Positions 1 to 7,615 of a stretch of DNA of 10,129 nucleotides are shown here, in pieces (position 1 is the stretch's first letter; every line of letters begins with the position of its first letter). The DNA is from Porticoccus sp. (GTDB taxonomy: Bacteria > Pseudomonadota > Gammaproteobacteria > Pseudomonadales > Porticoccaceae). The position numbers and the translations under genes were made by a program. The notes under the pieces were generated by a model, which made no database searches, was not told where the DNA came from, and saw nothing but the letters and a program-made list of their open reading frames with translations. The stretch covers positions 1-10,129 of the forward strand of contig JALQUJ010000200.1 in NCBI GenBank assembly GCA_023263825.1, in the 5' to 3' direction.

Positions 1-242
1 ACCTGGGGAAAACGGCATTAAAAGATTCTAAAACTGAATTACAGGAAGTGATGCAAGCCCGTGGTTACGATTTGCCAAAATATAAAGTAGTTGAAGTCTC
101 TGGCGAAGCACACAATCAACTATTTACCGTTGAATGTAGTATTCAAAATTTAAAGAAGCCTACTGTTGGTGAGGGAAGTAGCCGCCGAAATGCAGAAAAA
201 GAAGCGGCTAAAAAAGCCCTAAAAGGTTTGTCCTATGACTAA
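1..242 (+). CDS. rnc: Ribonuclease III, C-terminal part (partial, 5' end outside window)
   Basis: This is the last ~80 codons of RNase III, the endonuclease that cuts double-stranded RNA in rRNA precursors and some mRNAs. The frame is open from the first bases (complete codons from base 3) and ends with TAA at 240-242. The visible part is the C-terminal double-stranded RNA-binding domain. It begins with the linker KDSKTELQEVMQARG, followed by YDLPKYKVVEVSGEAHNQ, and ends in the basic helix (GSSRRNAEKEAAKKAL) that contacts the RNA backbone. The catalytic domain lies upstream of the window. The GTG-ATG at 48-53 is internal, not a start, because the conserved domain extends upstream of it. The gene overlaps era by 8 bases, as is usual for the rnc-era operon, which suggests translational coupling. 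Confidence 0.95.
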   Translation, partial: LGKTALKDSKTELQEVMQARGYDLPKYKVVEVSGEAHNQLFTVECSIQNLKKPTVGEGSSRRNAEKEAAKKALKGLSYD

Positions 243-1125
243 ACAATACTGCGGATATGTAGCCATCGTTGGCAGGCCAAATGTAGGTAAATCTACATTG
301 CTCAATCACTTGTTGGGCCAAAAAATTAGTATTACTTCTCGAAAGCCCCAAACCACTCGTCACAATATGCTTGGGATCAAAACAGAATCAGATACCCAGT
401 TAATCTTTGTTGACACCCCTGGAATCCATAGCAATCAGCCAAAAGCCATTAATCACTATATGAATCGAGCAGCAGAAAGTGCAATTCGAGATGTCGATGT
501 TGTGATTTTTGTGGTGGATCGCAATGTTTGGAGCGAGGCTGATGAAAAGGTTGCAGAAGAGATTTTCAATGCTAAAGCGCCAGTTATTATTGCTATAAAC
601 AAACTCGATCGTTTAGATAGTAAAGAAGAATTGTTACCTCACATTGAAATGCTATCGAAGCAATTTCCCAGTGCACAGCTGATTCCAGTATCTGCATTGC
701 AAGGCCAACAGTTAGATGAACTAGAATCGGCTATTAAGCAGCATATTCCTGAAGATATGCATTATTTTCCGGAAGAACAGATTACGGATAAAAACCAACG
801 TTTTTTAACGGCAGAGCTTGTACGTGAAAAAATTACTCGGCAGCTTGGCGCTGAAGTACCTTATGAAGTTGCCGTAGAAATTGAATCCTTCAAATATGAA
901 GGTAATATCTGCCACATCGATGCACTTATTTTAGTTGAACGGGAAGGTCAGAAAAAAATTATTATTGGCGATAAAGGCAGTCGTTTAAAAAATATTGGAC
1001 AGCAGGCTCGCTTGGATATGGAGCGATTATTAGACTGTAAAGTGATGCTGAAACTTTGGGTAAAAGTCCGCCGTGGATGGTCTGATGACGATCGAGCCCT
1101 CCGCAGTTTGGGTTACGAAGACTAG
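235..1125 (+). CDS. era: GTPase Era
   Basis: Era is an essential GTPase that binds the 3' end of 16S rRNA and helps mature the 30S subunit. The 296-residue product has the family's normal length. The G motifs are all present: GRPNVGKS at 13-20 (P-loop), KPQTTRH around 37-43 (G2), DTPG at 60-63 (G3), NKLD at 122-125 (G4) and SAL at 153-155 (G5). The C-terminal KH domain shows the GQKKIIIGDKGSRLKNIG stretch and the conserved ending LKLWVKVRRGW...RALRSLGY. The ATG at 235 overlaps the end of rnc and gives the expected N-terminus (MTKQYCGYVAIVGRPN). No key residue is missing. Identification is certain from motifs and from the rnc-era-recO order. Confidence 0.98.
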   Translation: MTKQYCGYVAIVGRPNVGKSTLLNHLLGQKISITSRKPQTTRHNMLGIKTESDTQLIFVDTPGIHSNQPKAINHYMNRAAESAIRDVDVVIFVVDRNVWSEADEKVAEEIFNAKAPVIIAINKLDRLDSKEELLPHIEMLSKQFPSAQLIPVSALQGQQLDELESAIKQHIPEDMHYFPEEQITDKNQRFLTAELVREKITRQLGAEVPYEVAVEIESFKYEGNICHIDALILVEREGQKKIIIGDKGSRLKNIGQQARLDMERLLDCKVMLKLWVKVRRGWSDDDRALRSLGYED

Positions 1126-1159
1126 CGCCTACATTAGTTATCCTAGAGGGGCTCGCACC

Positions 1160-1192
1160 ATGAATTGTATTCTTTGTTCTTATGCCGGATGA
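1160..1192 (+). other. Possible 10-codon leader ORF overlapping the recO start
   Basis: An ATG at 1160 has a good Shine-Dalgarno-like sequence (GAGGGG, 1146-1151) at about 8 bases spacing. It opens a 10-codon frame, MNCILCSYAG, that ends at TGA 1190-1192. The recO ATG at 1182 lies inside this mini-ORF in another frame and has no clear ribosome binding site of its own. The arrangement would suit translational coupling of recO to a leader peptide. The peptide has no recognisable meaning, and the signal could be chance. Confidence 0.25.
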
Positions 1193-1919
1193 ACTAAAAC
1201 CTGAACCGGCTTTTGTTCTTCATTCTCGCCCTTACCGAGAAACAAGTGCTCTAATAGATTTTTTCTCACGGCACCATGGTCGTTTCAGAGCGGTTGCTAA
1301 AGGTGTTCGTGGCAGTAAAAAAAGCAGCCGAATACTATCCCTTTATACACCACTATTGATAACTTGGTCCGGTAAGACTGAGCTTAAAACCCTTAGGCAT
1401 GCTGAGTCTTCTGGATCACCTATATTATTACAAGGTGACCGGCTTTATTGCGGTTTCTATCTCAATGAGTTGCTATTACGATTATTGGCAGAGCATGATG
1501 CTCATATAGATTTGTTCGATCAATATTTACATGTACTGACCAAGCTTGCCAATAATGAGATACCCATGGAGCCAAGCTTGCGTACATTTGAGTTTAGACT
1601 TTTGGATGATATGGGTTATGGACTAATATTTGATACCGATGCTGAAACTGGTGATGCTGTTGTTCCAGGAGGACGTTATTGGTTTGACCCTTTAACGGGG
1701 TTTAGTCTCAAAGAAATTGCTAATACTTTTTCTTCGCCCCCTAATACCTTGCCACCTAAAGGGGCGAACTGGTTTTCAGGTAATGAGCTATTGGCTATGC
1801 ATGAAGGAAACTTTGATGAGCCAGGGGTTGCCAGTGCTGCAAAAAGGCTAATGCGTTTAGCTTTCCAGCCACATATTGGTAATGCACCATTAAAAAGTCG
1901 TGCATTATTCAAAAAGTAA
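1182..1919 (+). CDS. recO: DNA repair protein RecO
   Basis: RecO works with RecR, and in many bacteria RecF, to load RecA onto SSB-coated single-stranded DNA in gap repair. The 245-residue product matches the usual gammaproteobacterial length. The N-terminal OB-fold shows the typical opening PAFVLHSRPYRETSALIDFFS...GRFRAVAKGVRGSKK, then the TPLL and GKTELKTLRHAE strands (roughly residues 9-75). The helical C-terminal part includes YLNELLLRLL and LRTFEFRLLDDMGYG. The start at 1182 puts FVLHSRP at the usual distance from the N-terminus, but no good Shine-Dalgarno sequence precedes it. A better one serves an overlapping mini-ORF at 1160. Position after era is conserved; the next gene would normally be pdxJ, absent here. 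Apparently intact. Confidence 0.95.
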   Translation: MPDELKPEPAFVLHSRPYRETSALIDFFSRHHGRFRAVAKGVRGSKKSSRILSLYTPLLITWSGKTELKTLRHAESSGSPILLQGDRLYCGFYLNELLLRLLAEHDAHIDLFDQYLHVLTKLANNEIPMEPSLRTFEFRLLDDMGYGLIFDTDAETGDAVVPGGRYWFDPLTGFSLKEIANTFSSPPNTLPPKGANWFSGNELLAMHEGNFDEPGVASAAKRLMRLAFQPHIGNAPLKSRALFKK

Positions 1920-1969
1920 GAATGACCTCAAATTAAGTAGCTTTAAATTTTAGGATTTGGATCAATATT

Positions 1970-2341
1970 ATGGTTGTTGGTATAGGTACAGATATCGTAC
2001 AAATTAGCCGAATAAAAAATGCTTTTGAATGTCAGGGCGAGCGTTTTGCCCAACGAATATTATGTCCTAATGAGCTTGACCTATTTAATAAAAAAAACCA
2101 GTCAATCCCTTATTTGGCTAAACGTTTTGCGGCTAAAGAGGCAGCAAGCAAGGCACTAGGTACTGGTATCGGGATTGTTTCCTGGCAGGATATGGAGGTC
2201 AGCAATGACCCGAATGGCGCACCTGAATTGATGTTTACAGGTTCAGCTCAGGAACAGATGACCTCAATGGGAGCCTCTCAAGTATCTATTAGTCTCTCCG
2301 ATGAGCAAGATTATGCGGTGGCTTTTGTTTTGCTGTCATAA
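1970..2341 (+). CDS. acpS: Holo-[acyl-carrier-protein] synthase
   Basis: AcpS transfers the 4'-phosphopantetheine arm of CoA onto a serine of acyl carrier protein, activating it for fatty acid synthesis. The 123-residue length is typical. The N-terminal motif GIGTDIVQISRI carries the magnesium-binding Asp8, and the second motif KRFAAKEAASKALGTG (51-66) supplies Glu57 and Lys61 of the active site. The C-terminal strand (SISLSDEQDYAVAFVLL) is also standard. The ATG at 1970 gives the canonical M-V-V-G-I-G-T-D start. It begins 50 bases after recO. In relatives the usual neighbour is pdxJ, whose removal would place acpS directly after recO as seen here. No regulatory site is evident apart from a weak upstream AGGAT (1952-1956). 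Confidence 0.96.
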   Translation: MVVGIGTDIVQISRIKNAFECQGERFAQRILCPNELDLFNKKNQSIPYLAKRFAAKEAASKALGTGIGIVSWQDMEVSNDPNGAPELMFTGSAQEQMTSMGASQVSISLSDEQDYAVAFVLLS

Positions 2342-2600
2342 CGGCGGTGCTACCTAAGATACAACCTTGTTTTAAAATAGAAGCCAAGATGAGTCAGCAA
2401 ATAACCAATACAAAGGTCATTATTATCAATTTTTCTTGTGATTTTTATCGTATATAAGACAAGCCTCAAGCCATCAGGATAGAATGGTTGGCTTTGATTG
2501 CAGTTCTCCACTTATTGGGCTGCTCTGTTTATGAATTAGAAAGTTTATGAACTAAAACATTAATGAATAGTGATTAAACAAAAGAGCGATAATAAATTTA
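2342..2600. other. Intergenic gap acpS-cysM with no convincing gene
   Basis: These 259 bases hold only very short frames on either strand, such as a 22-codon frame from 2389. None resembles a known protein. The stretch AAGCCA (from 2467) with TGGCTT (about 15 bases on) could form a weak 6-bp hairpin, but no T-run follows. A promoter for cysM must lie here or upstream; I could not identify one with confidence. Related genomes often carry a barA/gacS-type sensor kinase in this neighbourhood, and I see no recognisable remnant of one. Confidence 0.5.
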
Positions 2601-3488
2601 ATGTCATACCCAACAATTGAATCTTACATAGGTGAAACCCCTTTGGTCCGGCTTCAGCGCCTGCCAGGCAAAACCAGCAATACCATTTTGGTAAAGCTGG
2701 AAGGTACCAACCCGGCTGGTTCTGTAAAGGATCGGCCCGCCATGAGTATGATCCAGCATGCTGAGGCACGAGGCGATATTAAGCCAGGGGATACCTTGAT
2801 TGAGGCAACTTCAGGTAATACGGGCATTGCTCTGGCTATGGCAGCAGCAATAAAGGGTTACAAAATGATCCTTATCATGCCCGAAAACAGCACGTATGAA
2901 CGAAAGGCAGCTATGCGAGCTTATGGTGCTGAACTAATTCTGGTGAGCAAAGAAGCCAGTATGGAAGGGGCAAGGGATCTGGCTAAAGCCATGGAGGCTG
3001 AAGCTAAGGGCATAGTCTTGGATCAATTTGCAAATACAGACAACCCTCGGGCTCATTACGAACACACAGGTCCAGAAATATGGAGGCAAAGTCAGGGTAA
3101 TGTGACCCATTTCGTCAGCTCTATGGGAACCACAGGTACGATTATGGGGGTTTCCAAATATTTAAAAGAGCAAAATCCCGACGTCAAAATTATAGGGTTA
3201 CAACCGGAAGGTGGGGCCAGCATTCCTGGGATCAGGCGATGGCCAGAAGAATACCTTCCCAGTATTTTTGATTCATCCCGTGTCGACAGGTTAATGGATA
3301 TGGGACAGACAGAAGCCGAACAATGTATGCAAGCATTGGCCTCCAAAGAGGGTATCTTTTGTGGTGTTTCTTCTGGTGGTGCCGTGGCTGGAGCCTTGAG
3401 GTTATCCAGTGAGGTTGAAAATGCAGTGATTGTAGCCATTATTTGTGACAGGGGTGATCGATATCTGTCTTCAGGTGTTTATAGTTGA
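2601..3488 (+). CDS. cysM: Cysteine synthase B (O-acetylserine sulfhydrylase B)
   Basis: CysM is a PLP-dependent enzyme making cysteine from O-acetylserine and sulfide; in enterics the CysM type also accepts thiosulfate. The 295-residue product has the length of the family. Visible motifs are NPAGSVKDRP at 37-46 with the PLP Schiff-base Lys43, the substrate loop TSGNTG at 70-75, the phosphate-binding GTTGT at 176-180, and the late CGVSSGGA segment. The features separating CysM from CysK are present: the short C-terminus ending CDRGDRYLSSGVYS, and IPGIRRWPEEYLP in the middle. The cysM-relA proximity matches the Pseudomonas-type order cysM-rlmD-relA-mazG, but rlmD is missing. The ribosome binding site is weak (GAG near 2583). 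Confidence 0.96.
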   Translation: MSYPTIESYIGETPLVRLQRLPGKTSNTILVKLEGTNPAGSVKDRPAMSMIQHAEARGDIKPGDTLIEATSGNTGIALAMAAAIKGYKMILIMPENSTYERKAAMRAYGAELILVSKEASMEGARDLAKAMEAEAKGIVLDQFANTDNPRAHYEHTGPEIWRQSQGNVTHFVSSMGTTGTIMGVSKYLKEQNPDVKIIGLQPEGGASIPGIRRWPEEYLPSIFDSSRVDRLMDMGQTEAEQCMQALASKEGIFCGVSSGGAVAGALRLSSEVENAVIVAIICDRGDRYLSSGVYS

Positions 3489-3588
3489 TGGCCATGATTT
3501 CTGGTAAATCTTTGTGCTCGTTATTTTAATGAGATTTGTTGTTGAGATCGCCAGAATGACCAATAAATAATAATGTAATAGGTTAAAA
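3489..3588. other. cysM-relA spacer where rlmD would be expected
   Basis: Only 100 bases separate cysM and relA. In E. coli and in pseudomonads the 23S rRNA m5U1939 methyltransferase gene rlmD (rumA) lies immediately upstream of relA. No RlmD-like peptide can be read in any frame here. The spacer ends with AGG (3580-3582) six bases before the relA ATG, a plausible but short ribosome binding site. Confidence 0.5.
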
Positions 3589-5850
3589 ATGGTTCAGGTT
3601 AGAGACCACCATCCATTACAGGATAATGGGTTCATTGATATCGAGCACTGGGTTTCAGGCCTTATTGATCGGGTTGAAACCAACAATATCCTTGATAAAG
3701 AGGTGTTAATTAGTGCCTGTGAGCTAGCCAGAGCATCAGAAGCAAATACTGATGTAGAAAACCATGAAACCTGGGCAGCCACAGTCAGTAGTTTTCATGC
3801 TGGCCTTGAGATGGCAACTATTTTGATTGAGCTACATTTATTTGATCAAGATAGTTTGGTTGCTGCAATTTTGTATCGTGCCGTCAGGGAAGGGCGGTTA
3901 CCTATTCTTAGCGTACAAAAAGAATATGGAAAGGGTGTCTCCCAGCTGATTGAAAGCGTTCTTCGAATGGCAGTCATCAGTACTTTACGTTCAGATAGTG
4001 AAGCAGATGTTTTTGGGCATGCGGCTCACCAACAGGCACCTAAAGTAAGGGAAATGCTTGTCTCTATTATTGATGATGTACGGGTTGCACTTATCAAAAT
4101 TGCCGAGCGTACTTGTGCAATTCGTGCGTTAAAGACGGCTACAGATGAAAAGCGTAAACGTGTTGCCCGAGAAATATTTGATGTTTATGCCCCCCTCGCA
4201 CATCGGTTAGGTATTGGACAATTAAAGTGGGAATTGGAAGATCTCGCTTTCAGGTATCTAGAAAATGATGAATACCTGCGCATTGCTAAATTATTAGATG
4301 AACGCAGGATGGATCGCCAGAGGTATATTGAAGAGCTGATAGATACTCTGGAGCGAGAAATTCATGATGCAGGTATACAAGGTGATATAGCGGGTAGAGC
4401 CAAGCATATTTATAGTATTTGGAAAAAGATGCATCGAAAAGATGTTGGCTTTTCTCAAATCTATGATATTCGAGCAGTGAGAGTGCTGGTCCCCACGGTA
4501 GCAGACTGTTACACGGTCCTGGGTATTGTCCATAGCCATTGGCGTAATATTCCCAATGAGTTCGATGACTATATCGCGTCACCGAAAGAAAATGGCTACC
4601 GCTCATTACATACTGCTGTTATTGGACCCCACAGAAAGGTATTGGAGATTCAAATTCGCACCTACGAAATGCATGAAGATGCTGAATACGGGGTTTGCTC
4701 TCACTGGCTTTACAAAGGTACAGATGCGAAAAAATCGAGCAACAGTTACGAAGACAAAATATCCTGGTTAAGACAAGTATTGGAGTGGCACGAAGAATTA
4801 GAAGATGAGCATGTGTCTCAACTATTAAGCCGTGATAATTCAACAGATCGAGTCTATGTATTTACCCCTGAGGGTCATGTGGTAGATCTTGCTGTTGGGT
4901 CTACTCCCCTTGATTTTGCTTATCGCATACATACATCTATAGGTCATAGATGTCGAGGAGCCAAGATTAATGGAAAGATTGTTCCTTTAAATACGCCATT
5001 AAAAACATCAGATCAAGTGACTATTTTAACGGGAAAAAATGAATCACCTAGCCGGGATTGGCTATCTCCCGCCCTGCATTACCTACACAGCACCAGAGCA
5101 CGCTCAAAAGTTCAGCAATGGTTCCGCAAACAAAACCATGAGAAAAATGCCCAGGCAGGCAAGGCCCTGTTTGATCGTGAAATTCGACAGCTTAATATTA
5201 AACAAGTCGATCTGGATGCACTTGCCGAAAAATTTAATAAACATGGAGCTGATGGTCTTTATGCCGGGATAGGCTCTGGGGATATTAGCATGGAGCAGTT
5301 AGTACATGCTGTTATGGCCTCACTCGGTGGAACCAAAGACCGGGTAAGAACCCCTTATGGTTTACCCGCTAAAGCTAGCCGGTATGCAGGATCAGAAGTT
5401 TATATCTATGGTGTTGGTAACCTAATGACCCGAATTGCCGGTTGCTGCAATCCAGTGCCTGGTGACCAAATTAGTGGTTATGTCACAGAGGGGCGTGGTG
5501 TTTCTGTACACAGAAAAGATTGTGGTAATTTTTTGCGGTTACAAAGTAATGAGCCTGAACGAATATTAGAGGTACATTGGGGTGGTGAACCGAAGCAAGT
5601 TTACCCCGTTAAAATCATGATCGACGCCTACGATCGCTCGAGTTTATTGAAAGATATTACGACGGTATTGGATAAAGCCGGCTTAAATGTACTTTCGATG
5701 AATACTAAAAGCGATGACAGCGTCATGGGTGTTGCCGTGCAGATGGCTATAACCCTAGAAGTTTCTAGTATTGAGCAGCTGAGTAACGTGATGGCTCGTT
5801 TAAGGGAAATCCCTAATATGGCTAAAGTTCAGCGTGTCGATGACTCCTGA
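3589..5850 (+). CDS. relA: GTP pyrophosphokinase RelA, (p)ppGpp synthetase
   Basis: RelA binds ribosomes stalled with uncharged tRNA and makes (p)ppGpp from ATP and GTP/GDP, triggering the stringent response. The 753-residue length compares with 744 in E. coli. The N-terminal HD domain is degenerate: around residues 92-102 it reads AAILYRAVREG where bifunctional SpoT/Rel enzymes have the catalytic HD pair, so this is a synthetase-only RelA. The synthetase domain has GRAKHIYSIWKKM (269-281) and EFDDYIASPKENGYRSLHTAV (324-344). A TGS domain follows (about 421-482), then a zinc-finger-like region with Cys619, Cys620, His641 and Cys645, and a C-terminal ACT/RRM domain (about 672-753). Start MVQVR matches pseudomonad RelA. 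It is followed 24 bases later by mazG, likely in one operon. Confidence 0.98.
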   Translation: MVQVRDHHPLQDNGFIDIEHWVSGLIDRVETNNILDKEVLISACELARASEANTDVENHETWAATVSSFHAGLEMATILIELHLFDQDSLVAAILYRAVREGRLPILSVQKEYGKGVSQLIESVLRMAVISTLRSDSEADVFGHAAHQQAPKVREMLVSIIDDVRVALIKIAERTCAIRALKTATDEKRKRVAREIFDVYAPLAHRLGIGQLKWELEDLAFRYLENDEYLRIAKLLDERRMDRQRYIEELIDTLEREIHDAGIQGDIAGRAKHIYSIWKKMHRKDVGFSQIYDIRAVRVLVPTVADCYTVLGIVHSHWRNIPNEFDDYIASPKENGYRSLHTAVIGPHRKVLEIQIRTYEMHEDAEYGVCSHWLYKGTDAKKSSNSYEDKISWLRQVLEWHEELEDEHVSQLLSRDNSTDRVYVFTPEGHVVDLAVGSTPLDFAYRIHTSIGHRCRGAKINGKIVPLNTPLKTSDQVTILTGKNESPSRDWLSPALHYLHSTRARSKVQQWFRKQNHEKNAQAGKALFDREIRQLNIKQVDLDALAEKFNKHGADGLYAGIGSGDISMEQLVHAVMASLGGTKDRVRTPYGLPAKASRYAGSEVYIYGVGNLMTRIAGCCNPVPGDQISGYVTEGRGVSVHRKDCGNFLRLQSNEPERILEVHWGGEPKQVYPVKIMIDAYDRSSLLKDITTVLDKAGLNVLSMNTKSDDSVMGVAVQMAITLEVSSIEQLSNVMARLREIPNMAKVQRVDDS

Positions 5851-5874
5851 AAATCTTATTCCAGAGAAATATAG

Positions 5875-6687
5875 ATGGATAACACTGATATAGAAGATTT
5901 GAGATATCTGATGCAACGCCTAAGGAATCCCGAAACAGGCTGCCCTTGGGATCTCAAACAAACATTTTCCAGTATCGTGCCATATACACTCGAAGAGGTG
6001 TATGAGGTGGTGGATACCATAGATCGAGAGGATTACCCCCATCTTAAAGAAGAACTAGGTGATCTACTATTTCAAGTTATTTTTTATAGTCAGCTCGCAG
6101 AAGAACAATCCCTTTTTAGCTTTGAGGATATTGTGTCAACTTTGGTTGAGAAGTTGGTTCTTCGTCACCCTCATGTCTTTCCAGACAAGACTCTTGAAAG
6201 TGAACGCGGCACTGATGCAATATCAAGTGAACCTGCAATTAAAGAAACCTGGGAAGCGATAAAAAAATCAGAGCGTCAGGAGAAGGGGTTTTATTCCATT
6301 TTAGCGGATATCCCTAGCAGTTTACCGGCCTTAACTCGCGCTCAAAAACTGCAAAAAAGGGCATCTAACCATGGCTTTGACTGGCCCTCAGTTGAAGGTG
6401 TGTTAGATAAGCTTGATGAAGAAAATAATGAACTAAAAGAAGCTCTTATAGTAGATGAACCAGGACATATAGAAGAAGAACTTGGGGATCTGATGTTTAC
6501 TCTTGTGAATTTATGTCGACACCTAAATATCGATGCCGAAACATCATTACGTAAAGCCTCTAGAAAGTTTGAAAACCGAGTCCACTATGTTGAAGAGTCT
6601 GTTCAAGCAAAAGGGCAAAAGCTGAAAGAAACAGACTTGGAAAATTTGGACAAATTATGGGAAGAAGCAAAGGAAAAGCAGGCTTAG
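5875..6687 (+). CDS. mazG: Nucleoside triphosphate pyrophosphohydrolase MazG
   Basis: MazG hydrolyses NTPs and dNTPs to monophosphates and pyrophosphate, clearing abnormal nucleotides; in E. coli it also lowers ppGpp during starvation, which fits its place next to relA. The 270-residue protein has the normal two-domain build. In the first domain the metal-binding pattern is E40-E41...E44 and E59-E60...D63 (EEVYE, EELGD). In the second it is E182-E183...E186 and E201-E202...D205 (EENNE, EELGD). The opening LRYLMQRLRNPETGCPWDLKQT is diagnostic for MazG. A purine-rich stretch (AGAGA near 5862) precedes the ATG. No mazEF genes lie between relA and mazG, unlike E. coli. All key acidic residues are present. 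Confidence 0.97.
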   Translation: MDNTDIEDLRYLMQRLRNPETGCPWDLKQTFSSIVPYTLEEVYEVVDTIDREDYPHLKEELGDLLFQVIFYSQLAEEQSLFSFEDIVSTLVEKLVLRHPHVFPDKTLESERGTDAISSEPAIKETWEAIKKSERQEKGFYSILADIPSSLPALTRAQKLQKRASNHGFDWPSVEGVLDKLDEENNELKEALIVDEPGHIEEELGDLMFTLVNLCRHLNIDAETSLRKASRKFENRVHYVEESVQAKGQKLKETDLENLDKLWEEAKEKQA

Positions 6688-6893
6688 CCTTGATGTTAGG
6701 GGGATAAAGCCCCGCCATATCTTGTGATTCATTACGTTTATGTGTAAGGTTTGCCACCCTTATTGTTGGAACGATACTGTTTGAGTGAGAGGTGGTGGCT
6801 TTTAGCTAATCATGGCTTTTTTATAAAAATAGTACATTCATTTCAATAATAGCTTGCTATTAAATAAATAACCCCGAAAACCGGAGATAGAAA
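6688..6893. other. mazG-adk intergenic region
   Basis: These 206 bases contain no gene-like frame. They include a short GGGG/CCCC hairpin just after mazG (near 6700-6713) without a T-run. GCCACC (6753-6758) and GGTGGC (6794-6799) are complementary, the second followed by TTTT, but the loop is 35 bases, so I do not call a terminator. The 3' part is AT-rich and probably holds the adk promoter, with a ribosome binding site GGAG (6883-6886) before the ATG at 6894. Confidence 0.5.
6847..6862. repeat. Short perfect inverted repeat upstream of adk
   Basis: TAATAGC and GCTATTA form 7-bp perfect arms around a 2-base centre, ending 31 bases before the adk start codon in an AT-rich stretch where a promoter would be expected. 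It could be an operator or a small 5'-leader hairpin. With only 7-bp arms it could also be chance. Confidence 0.4.
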
Positions 6894-7547
6894 ATGAGAA
6901 TAATTCTGTTAGGCCCTCCCGGTGCCGGCAAGGGCACTCAGGCCGCCTACATTACTGATAAGTATGGCATTCCACAAATTTCTACTGGCGATATGTTGCG
7001 TGCGGCAGTAAAGGCAGGAACCGAACTAGGCCTTAAAGCGAAAGGCATTATGGCATCTGGTGGATTAGTATCTGACGATCTGATTATTGCGCTGGTTAAA
7101 GAGCGCATTCAAGAGCCTGATTGTGTTAACGGATTCTTGTTTGACGGTTTTCCTAGAACCATCCCCCAAGCTGAAGCTCTTTTGGCTGAAGGTGTAGCAA
7201 TTGATAAAGTAATTGAAATTCACGTGGCAGACGAAGAAATTATTGCTCGTCTGAGCGGACGTCGCGTACACGAAGGTTCTGGTCGTGTTTACCATGTCAG
7301 TCATAATCCACCCAGACAAGAAGGTGTTGATGATGTGACTGGTGAACCACTTATTCAACGTGAAGATGATAAAGAAGATACTGTTCGCAATCGTCTTGAT
7401 GTTTACCATGATCAAACACAACCATTGGTAGATTTTTATCAAGGGTTAGCTACTTCACAACCAGACAGTGCTCCGGCTTATGCAAGAGTTGACGGTGTAG
7501 GTCCTCTGGATGAAGTGCAAGCACGGTTAGAGTCAGCACTCGCCTGA
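6894..7547 (+). CDS. adk: Adenylate kinase
   Basis: Adk interconverts ATP + AMP and 2 ADP in the cytoplasm and sets the adenylate energy balance. The 217-residue product is the long form (E. coli 214). The P-loop GPPGAGKGT is at residues 7-15, the AMP site follows with QISTGDMLRAAV, and the FDGFPRT motif is present. The LID domain runs from SGRRVHEGSGRVYHV to REDDKEDTVRNRL. It lacks the four zinc-binding cysteines of some Gram-positive enzymes, as expected for a gammaproteobacterium. GGAG eight bases upstream is a good ribosome binding site. In enterics adk is followed by hemH; here only a broken hemH remains 68 bases downstream. Confidence 0.98.
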   Translation: MRIILLGPPGAGKGTQAAYITDKYGIPQISTGDMLRAAVKAGTELGLKAKGIMASGGLVSDDLIIALVKERIQEPDCVNGFLFDGFPRTIPQAEALLAEGVAIDKVIEIHVADEEIIARLSGRRVHEGSGRVYHVSHNPPRQEGVDDVTGEPLIQREDDKEDTVRNRLDVYHDQTQPLVDFYQGLATSQPDSAPAYARVDGVGPLDEVQARLESALA

Positions 7548-7615
7548 TATGTCTAACTGGTGCAAAATGGGACATTTAGAGCCAATTTTTTTTGCCCAAA
7601 AGTAGACGGTACTCA

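Noticed and set aside
48..242. The GTG-ATG near position 48 as the start of a small separate protein
   Set aside because: The RNase III double-stranded RNA-binding domain continues in frame upstream to the window edge, so this is internal to rnc.
2389..2457. 22-codon frame starting MSQQITN in the acpS-cysM gap
   Set aside because: No Shine-Dalgarno sequence, no recognisable peptide, and such a length is expected by chance in AT-rich sequence.
3092..3439. Minus-strand open frame of 115 codons inside cysM
   Set aside because: It overlaps conserved CysM coding sequence entirely and has no recognisable motif; a shadow frame.
6753..6803. GCCACC / GGTGGC pair followed by TTTT as a mazG terminator
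   Set aside because: Only six base pairs with a 35-base loop and a four-base T-run; too weak to call.
7065..7442. Minus-strand open frame of 125 codons inside adk
   Set aside because: Fully antisense to the conserved adenylate kinase LID and core region; no supporting signals.
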